DNA of 64,000 bases, from contig JAUIMM010000040.1 of NCBI GenBank assembly GCA_031769625.1, positions 10,852,501 through 10,916,500 on the forward strand. Reading direction: 5' to 3'. The stretch is from Taudactylus pleione (lineage: Eukaryota; Chordata; Amphibia; Anura; Myobatrachidae). Numbering within the stretch: the first letter of the stretch is position 1; every line of letters starts with the position of its first letter. The notes under the pieces were generated by a model, which was given only the letters and a program-made list of their open reading frames with translations, was not told where the DNA came from and searched no databases. The translations under genes and the position numbers were made by a program. Shown piece by piece: positions 1 through 11,723 of this stretch.

Positions 1-170
1 GAATATACCACCTGTTGTGAGACATTTTGGCCATCTAAGAAAATTGTCAATAGAACAAGTTGAGGAAGAGGAGTCCATCATGACAAAATTCAGCTTGAAT
101 TAGAATCCAGATGGATGTGTTGCTTAAACATAATATCAACTGAAGATCTCAAGCAGAATTTTACATTCTC
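1..170 (+). pseudogene. Penelope-like element, C-terminal GIY-YIG region remnant
   Basis: Frame 1 near the left edge reads PPVVRHFGHL, which resembles the P-V-x-R-H-F box found after the GIY-YIG core of Neptune/Poseidon-type PLEs. After a frameshift, about 88-160 reads LESRWMCCLN and then a cysteine/phenylalanine-rich tail, matching the usual E-x-x-W-I...L-x-T...G-L-N ending of PLE proteins. A similar tail (ESRWIF, then an L-x-T-L-A-P stretch) occurs in the PLE at 33.8-39.7 kb. The core of the nuclease would lie left of the window. In-frame stops and the frameshift show it is dead. The AT-rich DNA to about 430 may be its 3' untranslated part; no second arm is visible. Confidence 0.5.
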
Positions 171-660
171 ATGTATCTTTGATATGCTTGGACTTGTTTT
201 GAATATGGAATGAATTGACCATATTATAGGGATGAGTTATAGCATTTTTTGTTGTATTATTAGTTTCTTTTGGATATTATATCAAAGCTTTTCAACTTTG
301 TTCATATGAATGTATTTGTGCATTTTTAGAGACTATCGGATAGCTATAAAGGCACCCAAACACTTGTCCCTACATCTTTCACATTTGGTTATATACACAT
401 TTTACTATTTTGTCTGATTTTATGTGTCCCTCTCCCCAAAGCATCCATTGACTACTTTGTGGTTACAGTGGGCACAGGATCACCAAAACTGGACAGTTGA
501 AGATTGGAAAAACATATCTTAGACTGTTAAATCTCCATAATATGAACATGGCAGGATTAGACTTTCATTTAAAGAATGTAAATGCATCCATCCTGCCTTG
601 TTTCAATGGGGATGCTCACCGCCAGCTTCCCGACTGTCAAATCCAGGCAGGGGTCTAATG
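171..660. other. AT-rich stretch without a gene
   Basis: No coding potential is visible. It may be the 3' UTR of the PLE remnant on its left, followed by ordinary AT-rich DNA up to the telomere-like MITE. Confidence 0.4.
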
Positions 661-1075
661 ATAGGCATCAAAATCCCGATGCTTATCATTATCCTTATGC
701 CAGGAGCCCAATGCCCGGCATAACGAACGAAGGTAAGCTGTGCAGCACAGTCAGGCACAGGGGGGGAGGGTTAGGTTAGGGGCTCCTGGGGGGGGACTTA
801 GGGTTAAGCACCCCACTGGGAGGGTTAGGCTTAGTCACCCCTGGGGGAGGTTTGGGTTAGGCACTCCCCCGGGAGGGTTAGGTTTAGGCTGCGGAATGGG
901 GGTTAGGTTTTAGGCACTTACAGGGGGGAGGTTAGGGCTAGGCACTAGGGGGGAGGTTATGGTTTGGCACCCCTAAATGATGGTTAGGGTTAGGGAGGGA
1001 GAGGGTTACAAATAGTGCATTTTCTTACCTTGTCGGGATCTTCACTGCCGGTCTTCCGGCATCGGGATTTGAATG
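660..1075. mobile_element. MITE-like element with telomere-like G-rich core
   Basis: The ends are inverted: AAATCCCGATGC near 668-682 on the left and GCATCGGGATTT near 1058-1070 on the right, each within CCGG-rich flanks. The centre is a degenerate G-rich array. Related elements lie at 9.8-11 kb and, in the opposite orientation, at 60.7-61.0 kb. MITEs that carry internal telomere-like tandem repeats have been described in Xenopus, which is the closest precedent I know. No clear target duplication was found. Confidence 0.5.
756..1012 (+). repeat. Degenerate telomere-like G-rich minisatellite
   Basis: About eleven imperfect units of roughly 20-25 bases each contain GGTTAGG or GGGTTAGGC followed by a CACCCC or CACT spacer. 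GGTTAGG resembles the vertebrate telomere unit, but the spacers and interspersed position mark it as an internal element array and not a chromosome end. Confidence 0.7.
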
Positions 1076-1844
1076 GTATAACTGGTGGTGGTGTAATTTT
1101 ATGGCAAATGTTTTTTTGGAATACATTAGGCCTCATAATACCAAGCATTGTTTACATGCAATTCATTACTTGATAGCCATAGTCAACCCATCTTCTTATT
1201 GCTACATACAGAAGGATAACATGCCATGTCACAAAGCACATGTCATCTCAATATGGTTTCACAAACTTTAATACAATTTCAGTGTATTTCAATGGCCTCC
1301 AGTCACCAGATCTTAATACAATAGAGCAGCATTGTGGTGAGGTGGGATAAGAGATTCACAACAACAAATCTGCAGTAATTGTTATGATATCAGGTCATCA
1401 TAGACCAGAATCTTTATAGAATGTTTCCAGCATATTGTTGGTCCATGCCATGAAGTGCATTTTATTTATTTTTACTATGTACAGGTTAGCTATGCTTTAT
1501 GATAATTTGCATTTGGCCAAGTGTCTGTTAATGTAATATACATTTAATTTCTATTATAATTTCACCATTCTAAACATTTGGTGTTACACCTGTCCAAAAT
1601 GGCTTTACATTTTACAGTGGCAATAAACAAACAAAATGTTTACAATTTTTTGGCAGAACATTCGCCTTTCATACATTTTAAAGTCACAATTTGGCCTTAA
1701 GTGTTCACAGTCATACCATCAACCCACCATACAGCTCTACTTATACTGCAAAATGTGAATTTGCAAATAATATATTGTACTGTATGGGAAAGTAGAGATT
1801 GAATTTGAAGATTGTATCACTGCAATTTCACACCTCTTAAGCTG
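1076..1844. other. AT-rich DNA without a recognised feature
   Basis: Both strands are closed by frequent stops. No repeat family was recognised. Confidence 0.4.
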
Positions 1845-2150
1845 CATACACACGTAAAGATTTTCTGTCCAGCCATCCAACTAGTTGATTGGTTGGAATG
1901 AAAATCTGGTAAGGTATGAAAGCAAATGACAATCAGCAATTTGCTCCCAAACGCCGGAAAATGGACAAAAACTGTTGTTTGAACAAATTGTTTAGATCAA
2001 ACATTTAACAAACTTGTCCAATGACCATTTTCATCTGTTTCCTGGTATTTAGGAGCAAATTGCTGATCATCATTTACTCCCATACATTACCAGATTTTCA
2101 TTCCAACCAATCAACTAGTTGGATGGTTGGACAGAAAATCTTTACATGTT
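1845..2150. mobile_element. Palindromic MITE, family A copy 1
   Basis: Long terminal inverted repeats: about 1852-1915 (starting CGTAAAGATTTTCTGTCCA) pairs with about 2083-2148. Both arms contain AACTAGTTGATTGGTTGGAA or its complement. The whole element can fold into one hairpin. The copy at 44.8-45.1 kb shares the inner block GGTTGGAATGAAAA, a CTGGTAA-type step and GCAAATGACA, so this is a dispersed family. No coding capacity. Superfamily is uncertain. Confidence 0.7.
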
Positions 2151-2652
2151 CAACCTTTAAACATGTAAAATGTCAAAGCAAGTTCATTCCTCTCTGTTTT
2201 ACAGTTTCTGTGTAAACAGTATGACAGCTGCAACACATTCAGCAACACGTATAAAAACAGAAAATTGTAATTACCTTTTTAATCTCTTCAATAAAGCTCT
2301 AAATTTCCATCTCTTTAACATACTTATGTTTGTTCAATCTATTCCATCCTCTTCTCTCCCTTAATGTTCAGTATAAAAAAATAATTAATAATATACTTAG
2401 GCAGCTATAAATATTACAGAATAAAACAAATGGTAACGGTTAGTTTGGAAAAAGCACATAAGGATTTGTCTAGTTTATGTCTTGTTGTATAGGAAATATA
2501 TGGTTACAGTACTTTATCTAATTGTCTTGCTTCAATGACAATGGATATCACAAAGGATTTCCACACTAGGTAAGATCCAGTAGGGAGGTGCATTGCCTGA
2601 ATGGTGGACATCTCAGGGTGAAGTGCTCCTAAGGTGCCTAGCACTATTGAAC
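2151..2652. other. AT-rich DNA without a recognised feature
   Basis: Only short chance ORFs. Nothing was recognised. Confidence 0.4.
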
Positions 2653-2660
2653 ACTATACC

Positions 2661-2857
2661 CATACTTGCCTACTCTTCCAGAATGCCTGAAAGTCACTCT
2701 CTTGGATCCCATTTTACTTTCTTGGGAAATAAGAGTGGTGGGGCGATGGTGGCATGATTTCACTCACTGTGCAATGAGATGTCATCATACCCCAGACTTG
2801 CCCATTGAATTTCCCTTCCAGGATTTCTCAGAGGGGTGTTCAATTGTAGGCAATATG
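2661..2857. mobile_element. Short MITE with imperfect 8-bp target duplication
   Basis: The element starts CATACTTGCCTAC and ends GTAGGCAATATG, giving short imperfect terminal inverted repeats. The flanks ACTATACC and CCTATACT share the six central bases CTATAC, a degraded 8-bp duplication of the hAT type. The interior is GC-richer than its surroundings. The 79-residue ORF inside it has no recognisable product. Confidence 0.45.
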
Positions 2858-2865
2858 CCTATACT

Positions 2866-4350
2866 TCACAAATATCTGTATTATGAAAATGAATTTATTT
2901 TTTAAATATTTTGATTCCTCAAAAAATAAGTATGCAGATTAAAAAGCAATACACTTTTTCACAGAGATTAATTGTTATTAATAAAATTAAACTGATCAGT
3001 TCCAATGTCTGTGTAATTAACTTCCAACTATTAGTTGTATAGTCTGTATGGTCCAGTGGACCTTTTGGCTATGGACAGAGAAAACACACATATGTAATAC
3101 ATGTAATAATCTCCGGACAGGAATATTCATAAACACAATCACTTGGTAATGGCTTATATCTGTATCCTATAACTTTCATCCACAAATCCTTATCTATTCA
3201 CAGCAGACTTTCTCATCAAAATTTAGAATGCACAGTGTTTAGTAGCTCATAGTTCTGCTCCTCCAGAGACTTACCCTCATCATCTAAGCAGTCTAGTGAC
3301 TGCATTTACATAACTTACAGCTAGACACCAAATATCATAATCAAATACCTTAGATAAGATTGAAATCTGTTGATTGGAGTAGAATTGGCTATGTATACTA
3401 TCCAACTTCCAAAATACTTTAGGTTACAACTTCAGTTCACCATAACCAATGCATTCAAATGAGACCTATTTTGGATCAATGTCCCTTTTCTGACATGCCT
3501 TGTGTTTTTCAGGCAGGAAATATTATAGTTCTCTCAGGAAATTAGTACTACTGCAGAATATATCTTTAATATATGCCTACCACCTAGCCAAGCCAATTGC
3601 TTCACATGTAGAAATTATCTAGCAGAAAAATAAATTAACTGTTTTTCTGCTGGTTTTGTTTACTCACTAAATGTAAAATCCAACATTACCAGCATTTTTC
3701 TTTAGTGTTACACCAGTCTTGCCAAATCTATCATCTTTATTTACCTTTTAATATGTAGAATAAAATATAAAATATAGTTCCTAACTAAGAGAGTTATCTA
3801 CGATTCAACACCTACTAATTCACACTCATTTAATTTTGTATTTGTACCTTATGGCCCCTATTTTTTCAGTTTATTTTTCACTATTTTATAACTTGAGCTG
3901 TACCACAATTTGAAACTTTTATTCTCTCAGCCCCTATGCATATTCCTTTTCAAGTCTCTCAAAATTCATCTTATTGGTGAAGTCAATTTTGACAGGGTTT
4001 GTTACAAAATACTTAAATCCAGAGATGCTCAAAAATATTGAATCATTAGATATTTGATTGAATTTTCACCAGTATATGGCAATGAACAGGTTTGATTTAC
4101 AGTCATTACTTGAACCTTATTATAGTTTACTAGGGTAGTTAAAATGCTTAGGGTGCAAGAAAACAAAAAAAAAACCCTTTTGGGGGCACTACTTTTATCA
4201 TAAATTGTTTCTTTATAAAATGTACATTTTAATATGCTATTTTAAAATAGATGAGCAAAAATGTGTTAAATATGTATCAAATATATGCAATATGTACAAA
4301 TATCACATGGAGTAAGACGTGATCATATACTGTACTCTGGTTTGAGGCTA
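2866..4350. other. AT-rich DNA without a recognised feature
   Basis: About 1.5 kb with no repeat family or coding region that I can recognise. Confidence 0.4.
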
Positions 4351-4357
4351 ATAAAAG

Positions 4358-4703
4358 TCCATACACACGGTATGATTAAACTTGACGATTTGCACGATAA
4401 CGATATCGTTCATATAGTTATCATACAAATCGTCCAGTTTTTGGCCCCTTCCAATGACCAAACGACCATCGATGCACGGGCACAAATGGGCGATAATGAT
4501 AACGACCATCGCCCATGCATGCTGGTCAACTTAGTCAATAATGACGAGGTTACAATAGGGACCCGTGATCATTGATCACGGGTCGTTGTAGTCGTTTGGG
4601 GGTTGGTGCTGTGCTGGATGTTCGATATCGATCATCCAGCACATGCAGGATGATCAGACAACGATATCTTTATCGTTGTCTGGTCTGAGCATGTGTATGC
4701 ACC
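4358..4703. mobile_element. Palindromic MITE, family B copy 1
   Basis: TIRs: CCATACACACGGTATG at the left pairs imperfectly with CATGTGTATGCACC at the right. The interior is rich in nested self-complementary blocks: ATAACGATATCGTT near 4398-4412, ACCCGTGATCATTGATCACG near 4560-4580, and AACGATATCTTTATCGTT near 4659-4676. The 96-residue ORF over it is a by-product. Related copies lie at 44.1 and 56.5 kb. Probably hAT-like; no target duplication was established. Confidence 0.65.
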
Positions 4704-7335
4704 ATAAGATTTTTTTATTGTAGTTCTCTCAGTTACCCATTAGGGTTTAAATGAGAATTTTTACAGCCGGTAAATATATGTCTGAAAATAAATCAATTAC
4801 TCTCTTTATATCGGCTGATGGAGACATTGGTAGGTCAAATATTTAGTAGAAATTAATACCTAGTTGTTTAAACAGTGCTATATTACACATTTATACATTT
4901 TAGTTGTAGCCATCCTCTTAAATCATATAATTCACTGATGGAAAATGCTAAAATTATTCCGTCTTTGACAGGCAATTTATTTGAGATCAAGGGAGAAACA
5001 GACATATCTGTTTTCCTTAATGTGTTTAAGTGTAAGAGGTAGAATAGAGTAGTCAGATCCTGCACCATACACTCCTGTTGCTGCTGTGTGCAACTTGCAG
5101 TGAACAGCTGCTGTGGGGAATATTAGCAGGCATAACAAAGAAGTAAGACAGATCACTTCTGCTGTCCGTGTTAATGTTAAGCGGTGTGGTTCCTGTTGCA
5201 GAGTATAGCAAGTTTGCTCCACCAGACCAGATGAGAGAGTGACTGGATAGAAGAAGGAATACCTGTGGGTGATGTGTGTTGGTAACAGATCAATCTGTCT
5301 TCCTTCTGCCATAAGAAGCTAGGGAGCTAGTACAGGATGCGTATTTTGCCCTTCAAACAGTGGGCTTGCTCACCTGGTCAGCCTACATATAGTTTGTAAT
5401 TCAACATTTGTGGCTTGTGTACCATTTGCAGTTTGCATTTAACAGTTGCATTTGCACAATTTGTATTTCAGTTTTATCATTTGCAAATGGTTCACATATG
5501 AATTTTGTTTATAATTTATTGCAAACACTATTTGATATTTAAATAATGAAAAATAATTTTTACATTATCTTAAATGGAGATGCAAACACTGCTGTGTTTA
5601 AAGTTTGAAATTTGCAGTTCTCATTTGCCAATAATAAATGGTTCAAATGTATCAATTTAAGCTTGAACGGGTTTAAACATCAACCATCTGACTTGACTTT
5701 CTTTGATTTTGCTCTTTGTTTTTTTGGCAGTCAAAAAATTGTAGACCTTCTGGTTGAATTTTGAAAATGTTTGTACAGATTCAACCAACCAGTTTGAGAA
5801 ATTATACTATTCAAACATCTCTAGTCAATTCTATATAGTTTGCAAACAAAACTCTTAATTTTATTTTAACCTCTTACTTTCACAATATCTGCAGTTCTTC
5901 CTATAGATCCTCTCTTACAATAACTTAGTTTCCATTTTAGGCTATTTCTGTATATTCCAAGTAATCATTATAGAGTAATGAAATAATATAAAGAATCAAT
6001 CTACTTGAAAACACTGTGCAAGCAAAGCCAAGATCAACATAGTTTTACACTGCTCAATATATTATTTGAATCGTTAAGTATGTGTGTCTATGTATAAGTT
6101 ATGCTCCTGTGCTAAAAAAAAGTTGTTTGATATCAAGGTAGCAGGGTAGCTTCATGAAATATACATTTTAGTTGTTGACACCTGTCTCTTGCGCCAAAAA
6201 TGTATTCCCAACATGGGAACTTAATACTAATGTTATGCAGAGGTTGTAGACAGGTTTGAGCTGTGCATAAGTAGTGATAAGTATTGAGAGGCACATGCAT
6301 TAAAATAAGATTTATTTTCATATACTTGTGCAAGTTAGCATTATGATAAGAATCATTGTAATGTGTACTGTACATTGTGTACCTGGTTTGGATTGGGGAG
6401 TTGTATTGTGTTTTGTACATTTTAAATTGCACAATATCAGCAAAAAAATGTCATAAAGGAAAAAACTTTATTCTCTGTCTTTGTAGCTCAAAACAACTGA
6501 AAAATCATTTCCCGGTACTATACACAGTATTATCTGTAAGGCACGCTGCTAAGGAAAACAATCCTTCAATGAAATTCATGCCTATTTCATTTTCATTGCA
6601 ATCTATGTCAATTTCAATCTGTATGAATACATCTACTTTTCATTGGTAATCTGCATATTCACAAACAGGGTTTTTTATGGCAGAAATCTTGGAATGCAGT
6701 CAAGTGAATCTGATACACGGCTCTCATTTATTAATATTGGTATTGCCATTGTAATAAAACTCCTGTGTACGAGTACACAGGATGAAAATCAAATATTGTA
6801 AAACTCCAGTCGCTGCTGTGTTGTGAGAAAATGGTCACATTTTCATGCTGCGGATTTAAGAAATAAAATGTTTATTTGCTGCTAAACAAAATGTGTTCTT
6901 CCTCAGTAGATAGACAAGCAGTCCCCAAGTAAGCAGCTGCCTATCACATTCTGTACACTTGTTTTATGCAATGCAATATAATTACAGCTTAAGCCCTGTG
7001 CAGAGAACGTGGAGTTGTACCTACATGTGCACTGAGCACAGTTAGGAAAAGATTCAAACAAAAAGCACACTTGCGTATATATTTTGAATCAAATGCATCT
7101 CAATACTTTACCAAGTTAAAATTATTGGTAATTCTGCCAGACGTACATCAGGTGTACAAGTGCTAGTGTAGAGATGTGGCTTAACATCGTTAGTAGTATA
7201 TGCGAAGACTGCATAACGATATTATTTTCATTATTATATTTTATGTGTGAAACACCAACATATTATACAGCCCTGTATATTTCGATGATAATGATACAAA
7301 TAAATAACGTACAATGACATGAAATTTACAATTTA
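4704..7335. other. AT-rich DNA without a recognised gene
   Basis: No supported gene. A slightly GC-richer patch at about 5040-5340 holds overlapping minus-strand ORFs of 61 and 111 residues with no family resemblance. The 90-99 residue ORFs near 6.1-6.6 kb overlap on opposite strands and look like chance. Confidence 0.4.
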
Positions 7336-7339
7336 ACAG

Positions 7340-9262
7340 GTGAAGGGATTATTAACAAAAGCAATTGTAGATGGTGATGGAGAAAACGTGTGTTGCTACT
7401 GCAAAGCAGAAACATAACCAGCCACCCATTATAAAGCAGCTATTAGCATCTAGGATTTATGTGCTGCTACAGGAGGCACAATAGTGATGAAGTACTCACA
7501 GTGAGGTGCATTACAGAGGCCATTGACACCCTTGACAGTTCCACTGCACCACTGCCATTATACCACTGCATGTACACTACCAGTGTACATACTCCACTGG
7601 GTTATTTAGGATATGACAAGGTACAGAAGCTTCTACATGGCATGGTGACAGGGGTGTCAGTATACTTCCTTGAAAGATCAAAGTGTGAAAGTTGCTTGAA
7701 GAGTAAGCAACCATTGGAACTGGTGAACACAAACATGTGTGGACCACTGGAGGTAGATTCAATGATGCTCATAGATGATACACATATACTTCCTGAAAAC
7801 TAAAAGTGAAATTACCGGCAAAGTTGCAGAATACGAGAATAAGAGTCTAGTAGAAACCCAAACAGGCCGGACAATAAAAGTGTTAAGGCCTAATAACGGT
7901 GAAGAATATGAGGATTTTGTTACTTTTCTAAAAATGGGAATGGCATCATACACCATTTAACAGTTGCCTAAACATTTGAGAGAAACTGCATGAGTGATGA
8001 GACAAAAAGGGAAAGCATGGACTATGTTAGGTGATGCAGGCTTCAATAAAAGATTTTGGACATAAGAATTCCTCACCACAGTATACCTCAAGTATCGAGC
8101 TCCTTCAGTGGCAGTCAAAAGTAAAATACCATTTGTTAGGGAAAAAGTTAGATGTCAATACTTTCTGTGTATTTGGATGTAAAGCATATGACCATATCCC
8201 TAAAGAAAGAAGACGCATGTCAGATTCCATGTCTATATTGCCAGCAAACCAAATGATACATATTGTTGGACATTACTAATTAAACACTCATAAAATCAAC
8301 AGACATACATGTAGGGCCTGATTCAGAGTTGTATACTATTAGCATCGTGGGCTGTCACCGCCCATGTAAATCATGTTGTGGCTTAGGAGCACAGTGGCAG
8401 AAAGAGACCTGCACATCCGCAGTGCAGATCCAGCACATGTGCATATCTCCAACAATCAGAGTTGTAAAAAAACCATCAGGTTTGATTACAACTCTTAATC
8501 AGGCTCATAGTCTTTCTTAAGGTAGTTTCAACCAAAAGTGAGCTAAATATTTGAACACCACAAGGACTTGAGAACTGAGACAATACAGTAGATGGAGGTG
8601 ATCAATTACAGACCAAGGGCTCAATGAGTAGTAACAAATGTAGTACACCTAAAATATATAGTAAGGACATTGCTATCTTTTTTTGCTGTGAACCTCAAAC
8701 CATCCAGGACAAAATAAAGCAGTGACTGGAAAGAGTGGAAATCAGCCATAGACAAAGATCTTACAGCTTTAGCTTACTATGACACATGTATCATTGTGGA
8801 CAGACCAAGCAACCATAAAACAGTCAAAGACAAGTGGGTCTTCTGCAAGAAACTAAATACAGATGGAAGTCTTGCTTGTTGCAAAGCCTGATTTGTTGCC
8901 AAGGGTTACACCGAAAAATCAGGCATTGACTATGGGAAGATCTTTTAAACCAGTTGCAAGGTACGATACATTATATATGGTCATTGCTTATGTGCTATTT
9001 ATTATTTACTGCTATACTAACAGGATTTTGATCCAGCCTTCTTAAACAGTGAGTAAACTGAAGAGATATGCATGGAGCCACTGGAACATTACAATGTAAA
9101 TGCATTCCCAGAGGGAAAAGTACAGTATTTTTATTTGAGAAATCATTGTATGGGCTAAAACCAAGTGGCTGCTGTTGTGTATTATTGGAAACTGACTTTG
9201 TATGTTTCAAATCTGATCACAGCCTAATGGTACAGAAACAAGTTGAGCACCTGTTGCTTTGA
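7340..9262 (+). pseudogene. Ty1/copia pol remnant (integrase and reverse transcriptase)
   Basis: Domains in copia order: a GAG-pre-integrase entry (RIYVLLQEA near 7455, a G-Y-L-G-Y block near 7605, then CESCLKSKQ and MCGPLE at 7685-7755); an integrase core (KSEITGKVAEYENKS at 7803-7850, then LRPNNGEEY near 7887); the integrase tail FGCKAYDHIP near 8170; and an RT start (KDKWVFCKK near 8825, FVAKGYTEKSGIDYGKIF near 8890, KSLYGLKPS near 9145). Placing integrase before RT defines Ty1/copia and excludes gypsy. The catalytic LRSDNG position reads LRPNNG, so the second integrase Asp is Asn. Several frameshifts and stops break it, and a MITE sits between integrase and RT. The RT catalytic centre and RNase H are missing. 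Copia elements are generally scarce in vertebrates. Confidence 0.85.
8314..8507. mobile_element. MITE inserted in the copia remnant
   Basis: Starts GGGCCTGATTCAGAGTTGTA and ends in the imperfect inverted match TTACAACTCTTAATCAGGCT. It separates the integrase tail from the RT, which explains the gap in copia homology. A similar start (GGGCCTGATTCA) occurs alone at 24.42 kb. The target duplication is unclear. Confidence 0.6.
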
Positions 9263-9800
9263 ACCTAACTGCAGACTAATTGAGCTTCCCTGTTGCTACC
9301 ATATTGCAGCTCCCACCTACAGCTCGTACCTCTTTGTACCTTCAGCTGGGACTCACATTGGAAGCTATTAGCCTGTCATACAGGCTCCTATGTTGGAACT
9401 CTGCTAGCAGCCCCTGCACTCATCAGCTGGGCCAAGCTCTCACACACTTGCCTGGACACATAGAAAATAGATCTCCCCATTCGGGAGACACTGGTCTGTT
9501 TTACCTCACACAGGGGGTGGAGCTTCTCCTTAGCAGACATTTCTATCAACAGTAATTAAATTGAATAACACACTATATTAACCAATTATTTGGTGATTTT
9601 TAGATGTCTTTATATTTTCATGTAATGGTTATTGTATTTGCTTTTGCTGTATTTTTGTTATCCATATTGTTATGTCTTATGTAGTTATATTATCTTTGAT
9701 TTTGTGTTGTTATATGTCATATGCAATTGACTGAATATATGAGACACCAATTATTTTCTTTTGGGAAGCTTTGTGCAGTCAAGTCTTTTTTTTATTTAGC
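9263..9800 (+). other. Unassigned segment, possible copia LTR
   Basis: A GC-rich block to about 9550 with a CACAGGGGGTGGAGC purine run, then a T-rich block. It follows the copia remnant directly, so it could be its 3' region or LTR. I see no second copy in the window to confirm this. The 91-residue ORF at 9280 is not recognisable. Confidence 0.25.
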
Positions 9801-9817
9801 TTTAGCTTCAGGAGGGA

Positions 9818-10021
9818 AGGGTTAGGTTTAGGGAGTCTAGCGGGGTTAGGTTTGGGGGGGAGAGATAAGGGTTAGGCACCCCTGGGAGGGTTGGGTTTAG
9901 GGAGTGGTAAGGGGGGGTTAGGGTTAGGCACCCCCAAGGCTAGGTAAGGGTTAAGCACTAGGGGAGGAGATTAGGGTTAGGCACCACTAAGGGAGGTTTA
10001 GGGGGGACAGGGGAGGTTAGG
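9818..10021 (+). repeat. Degenerate telomere-like G-rich array
   Basis: Imperfect repeats of GGGTTAGG with GCACCCC or GCACTAGGGG spacers, the same type as at 756-1012. It runs directly into a TA/TACA microsatellite. Confidence 0.7.
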
Positions 10022-10026
10022 GCACT

Positions 10027-10027
10027 T

Positions 10028-10075
<48 letters not shown>

Positions 10076-10190
10076 CATTATATATACATATATATATACA
10101 CATACATATATATATATATATGTACATACACACTCATATATACATAGACACACAGACATAAATATATATATATATATACACATATGTCAC
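10027..10190. repeat. (TA)n and TATACA compound microsatellite
   Basis: About 45 bases of pure TA alternation are followed by TA tracts interrupted by ACATACA and CACTCA steps. Confidence 0.9.
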
Positions 10191-10275
10191 ACATACCTTA
10201 CCCAAACACGCGCACACAAACATATGTCACATACATTACTAAAAGCTTACCTTGCAGCAGATCTGATAAGGTCAG

Positions 10276-10485
10276 GATCTAGCATGCAGGCACCATGTTC
10301 TTAAGTTCCACCTCCTCATGGCAAATTGGCATGATTCATGGGTCAATTGGGAGGGGGGTGGGGCCAAAAGACTCAAATCTAATAAAATTGCATCATATTG
10401 GTTCTGCCTCCATATTGATCAGTGAATCGTGACAAAATTGCTGCGAGGGGGCGGGGCTTAAGAACATGTTGTCTGCACTCCAGTC
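10276..10485. mobile_element. Inverted-repeat MITE
   Basis: The left arm block CATGTTCTTAAG (10293-10304) is followed by CC-rich DNA and a GGCAAATTGGCATGATTCA stretch. It is mirrored on the right by GAATCGTGACAAAATTGCTG and CTTAAGAACATG. The element sits between two telomere-like arrays, so the block 9.8-10.66 kb may be one composite element. Confidence 0.55.
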
Positions 10486-10509
10486 TGTCAGGGGGGTTCT
10501 GGGTACTCA

Positions 10510-10990
10510 GATTTAGGGGTTAGGGTTAGGCACTAAGGGGGAGGGTTAGGTTTAGGGTATAGAGAGGGGGAGGTTAGACTTAGGCACTAGGGGGGAGGAT
10601 AGGTTCAGACACCAGGGAGGGAGGGTTAGGGTAGGGAGAGGTGGAAAGTTAAAATACCGACCACCAAGTGTCAGTATGTTAACCCTGTTGGGATCCAGGC
10701 ATCGAGATTCTGACTGCCTGGATCCTGTCTGTCGGTATTACATTCCAATTCCACTACCTGGCATGTACTGTAGTTCAGATCCCTGCACACACAATGCCGG
10801 TGGTCGCAATAGTGAAGGTAAGTTTTAGGATTATGCACTAGGGGGAGGTTTAGGGCTAGGCTGCAGGATTGGAAGGTTAGGCTGCAGGGGAAGGAGGATT
10901 AGGGTCTGGCTACAAGAGTGTAGGGCTAGGGTTTTCCTGCAGATAAGGTGGGTTAGATGTAGTGTTTGGGTAAGGGTTAGTTTACTTATC
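10510..10990 (+). repeat. Two further telomere-like arrays around a GGATCC palindrome
   Basis: G-rich GGTTAGG-type units occupy 10510-10655 and, more degenerate (GGTTAGGCTGCAGG type), 10815-10985. Between them is a perfect 10-bp inverted repeat, GATCCAGGCA at 10692-10701 and TGCCTGGATC at 10715-10724. CCGG-type end modules (ATGCCGGTGGTC near 10795, GACCGCCGGCATT near 11038) recall the ends of the element at 660-1075. Confidence 0.6.
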
Positions 10991-11059
10991 TGCAGGCATC
11001 AGCATTTCAATCATCAGGATTCCGGTGTTGGTTTTGTGACCGCCGGCATTCTATGTGCT

Positions 11060-11720
11060 AGTATAGTGTACTCAGCCCTTGCTAGCTAACCTCATTTTAC
11101 TTCTCCAGTTTTAAGGGGACTTTATTCAACACACTGCTAAATATACATATGGACATATGTCTAATGTAAATAACTTGACATACATCTAACTCTAAATTAG
11201 TCTTTTACTCTCTAGCACTAAGAAAACAGAAATTAAAGGAATGTAATATTTGAACACATTGTATTTTGTAATAAGGGATCGCCAGGAAATCTAATATGAT
11301 TTCCCATTGATGAGCCAAATATGGAGTGCCCAGGGTCCCAACCCTGGAGGGGTGTAACCAGTCCATAAAAGAAGCATAGTCAGCCCATGATGGGCATCAT
11401 TAAACCTTAAATAGTACACCTACACCCACCATTTTTCCACTTTATTATACTTGTGTATGTGTAGGATAGGATCAGGGCCCTCTACACTGATCATTTGGTA
11501 ACTTCTGCAGCCAGTCTAAACCTAATTAAAAGATACAATTACATTCTTACCTTAAGAGACATCTCAAAACACAAACAAACAGTATGTTTAACAAATATAA
11601 GTAACAAATACTATAAATACATGGTTAAAACTCCCCAGACTAATTATGACTCTCAAAAATTATGATAAACTAAAAGAAGCAATATAAGATCCAATAAGTG
11701 GAACTAAATGCTTAGATATG
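11060..11720. other. Stretch without a recognised feature
   Basis: No gene or repeat family recognised. A GC-richer patch lies at about 11330-11370. Confidence 0.35.
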
Positions 11721-11723
11721 CGT

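Noticed and set aside
756..1012. True telomere or chromosome end
   Set aside because: Arrays are degenerate, short, spacer-containing, occur in both orientations and sit between MITE-like ends.
4977..5312. 111-residue minus-strand ORF as a small host gene
   Set aside because: No family motif, no splice or promoter evidence, and an overlapping alternative frame; left unassigned.
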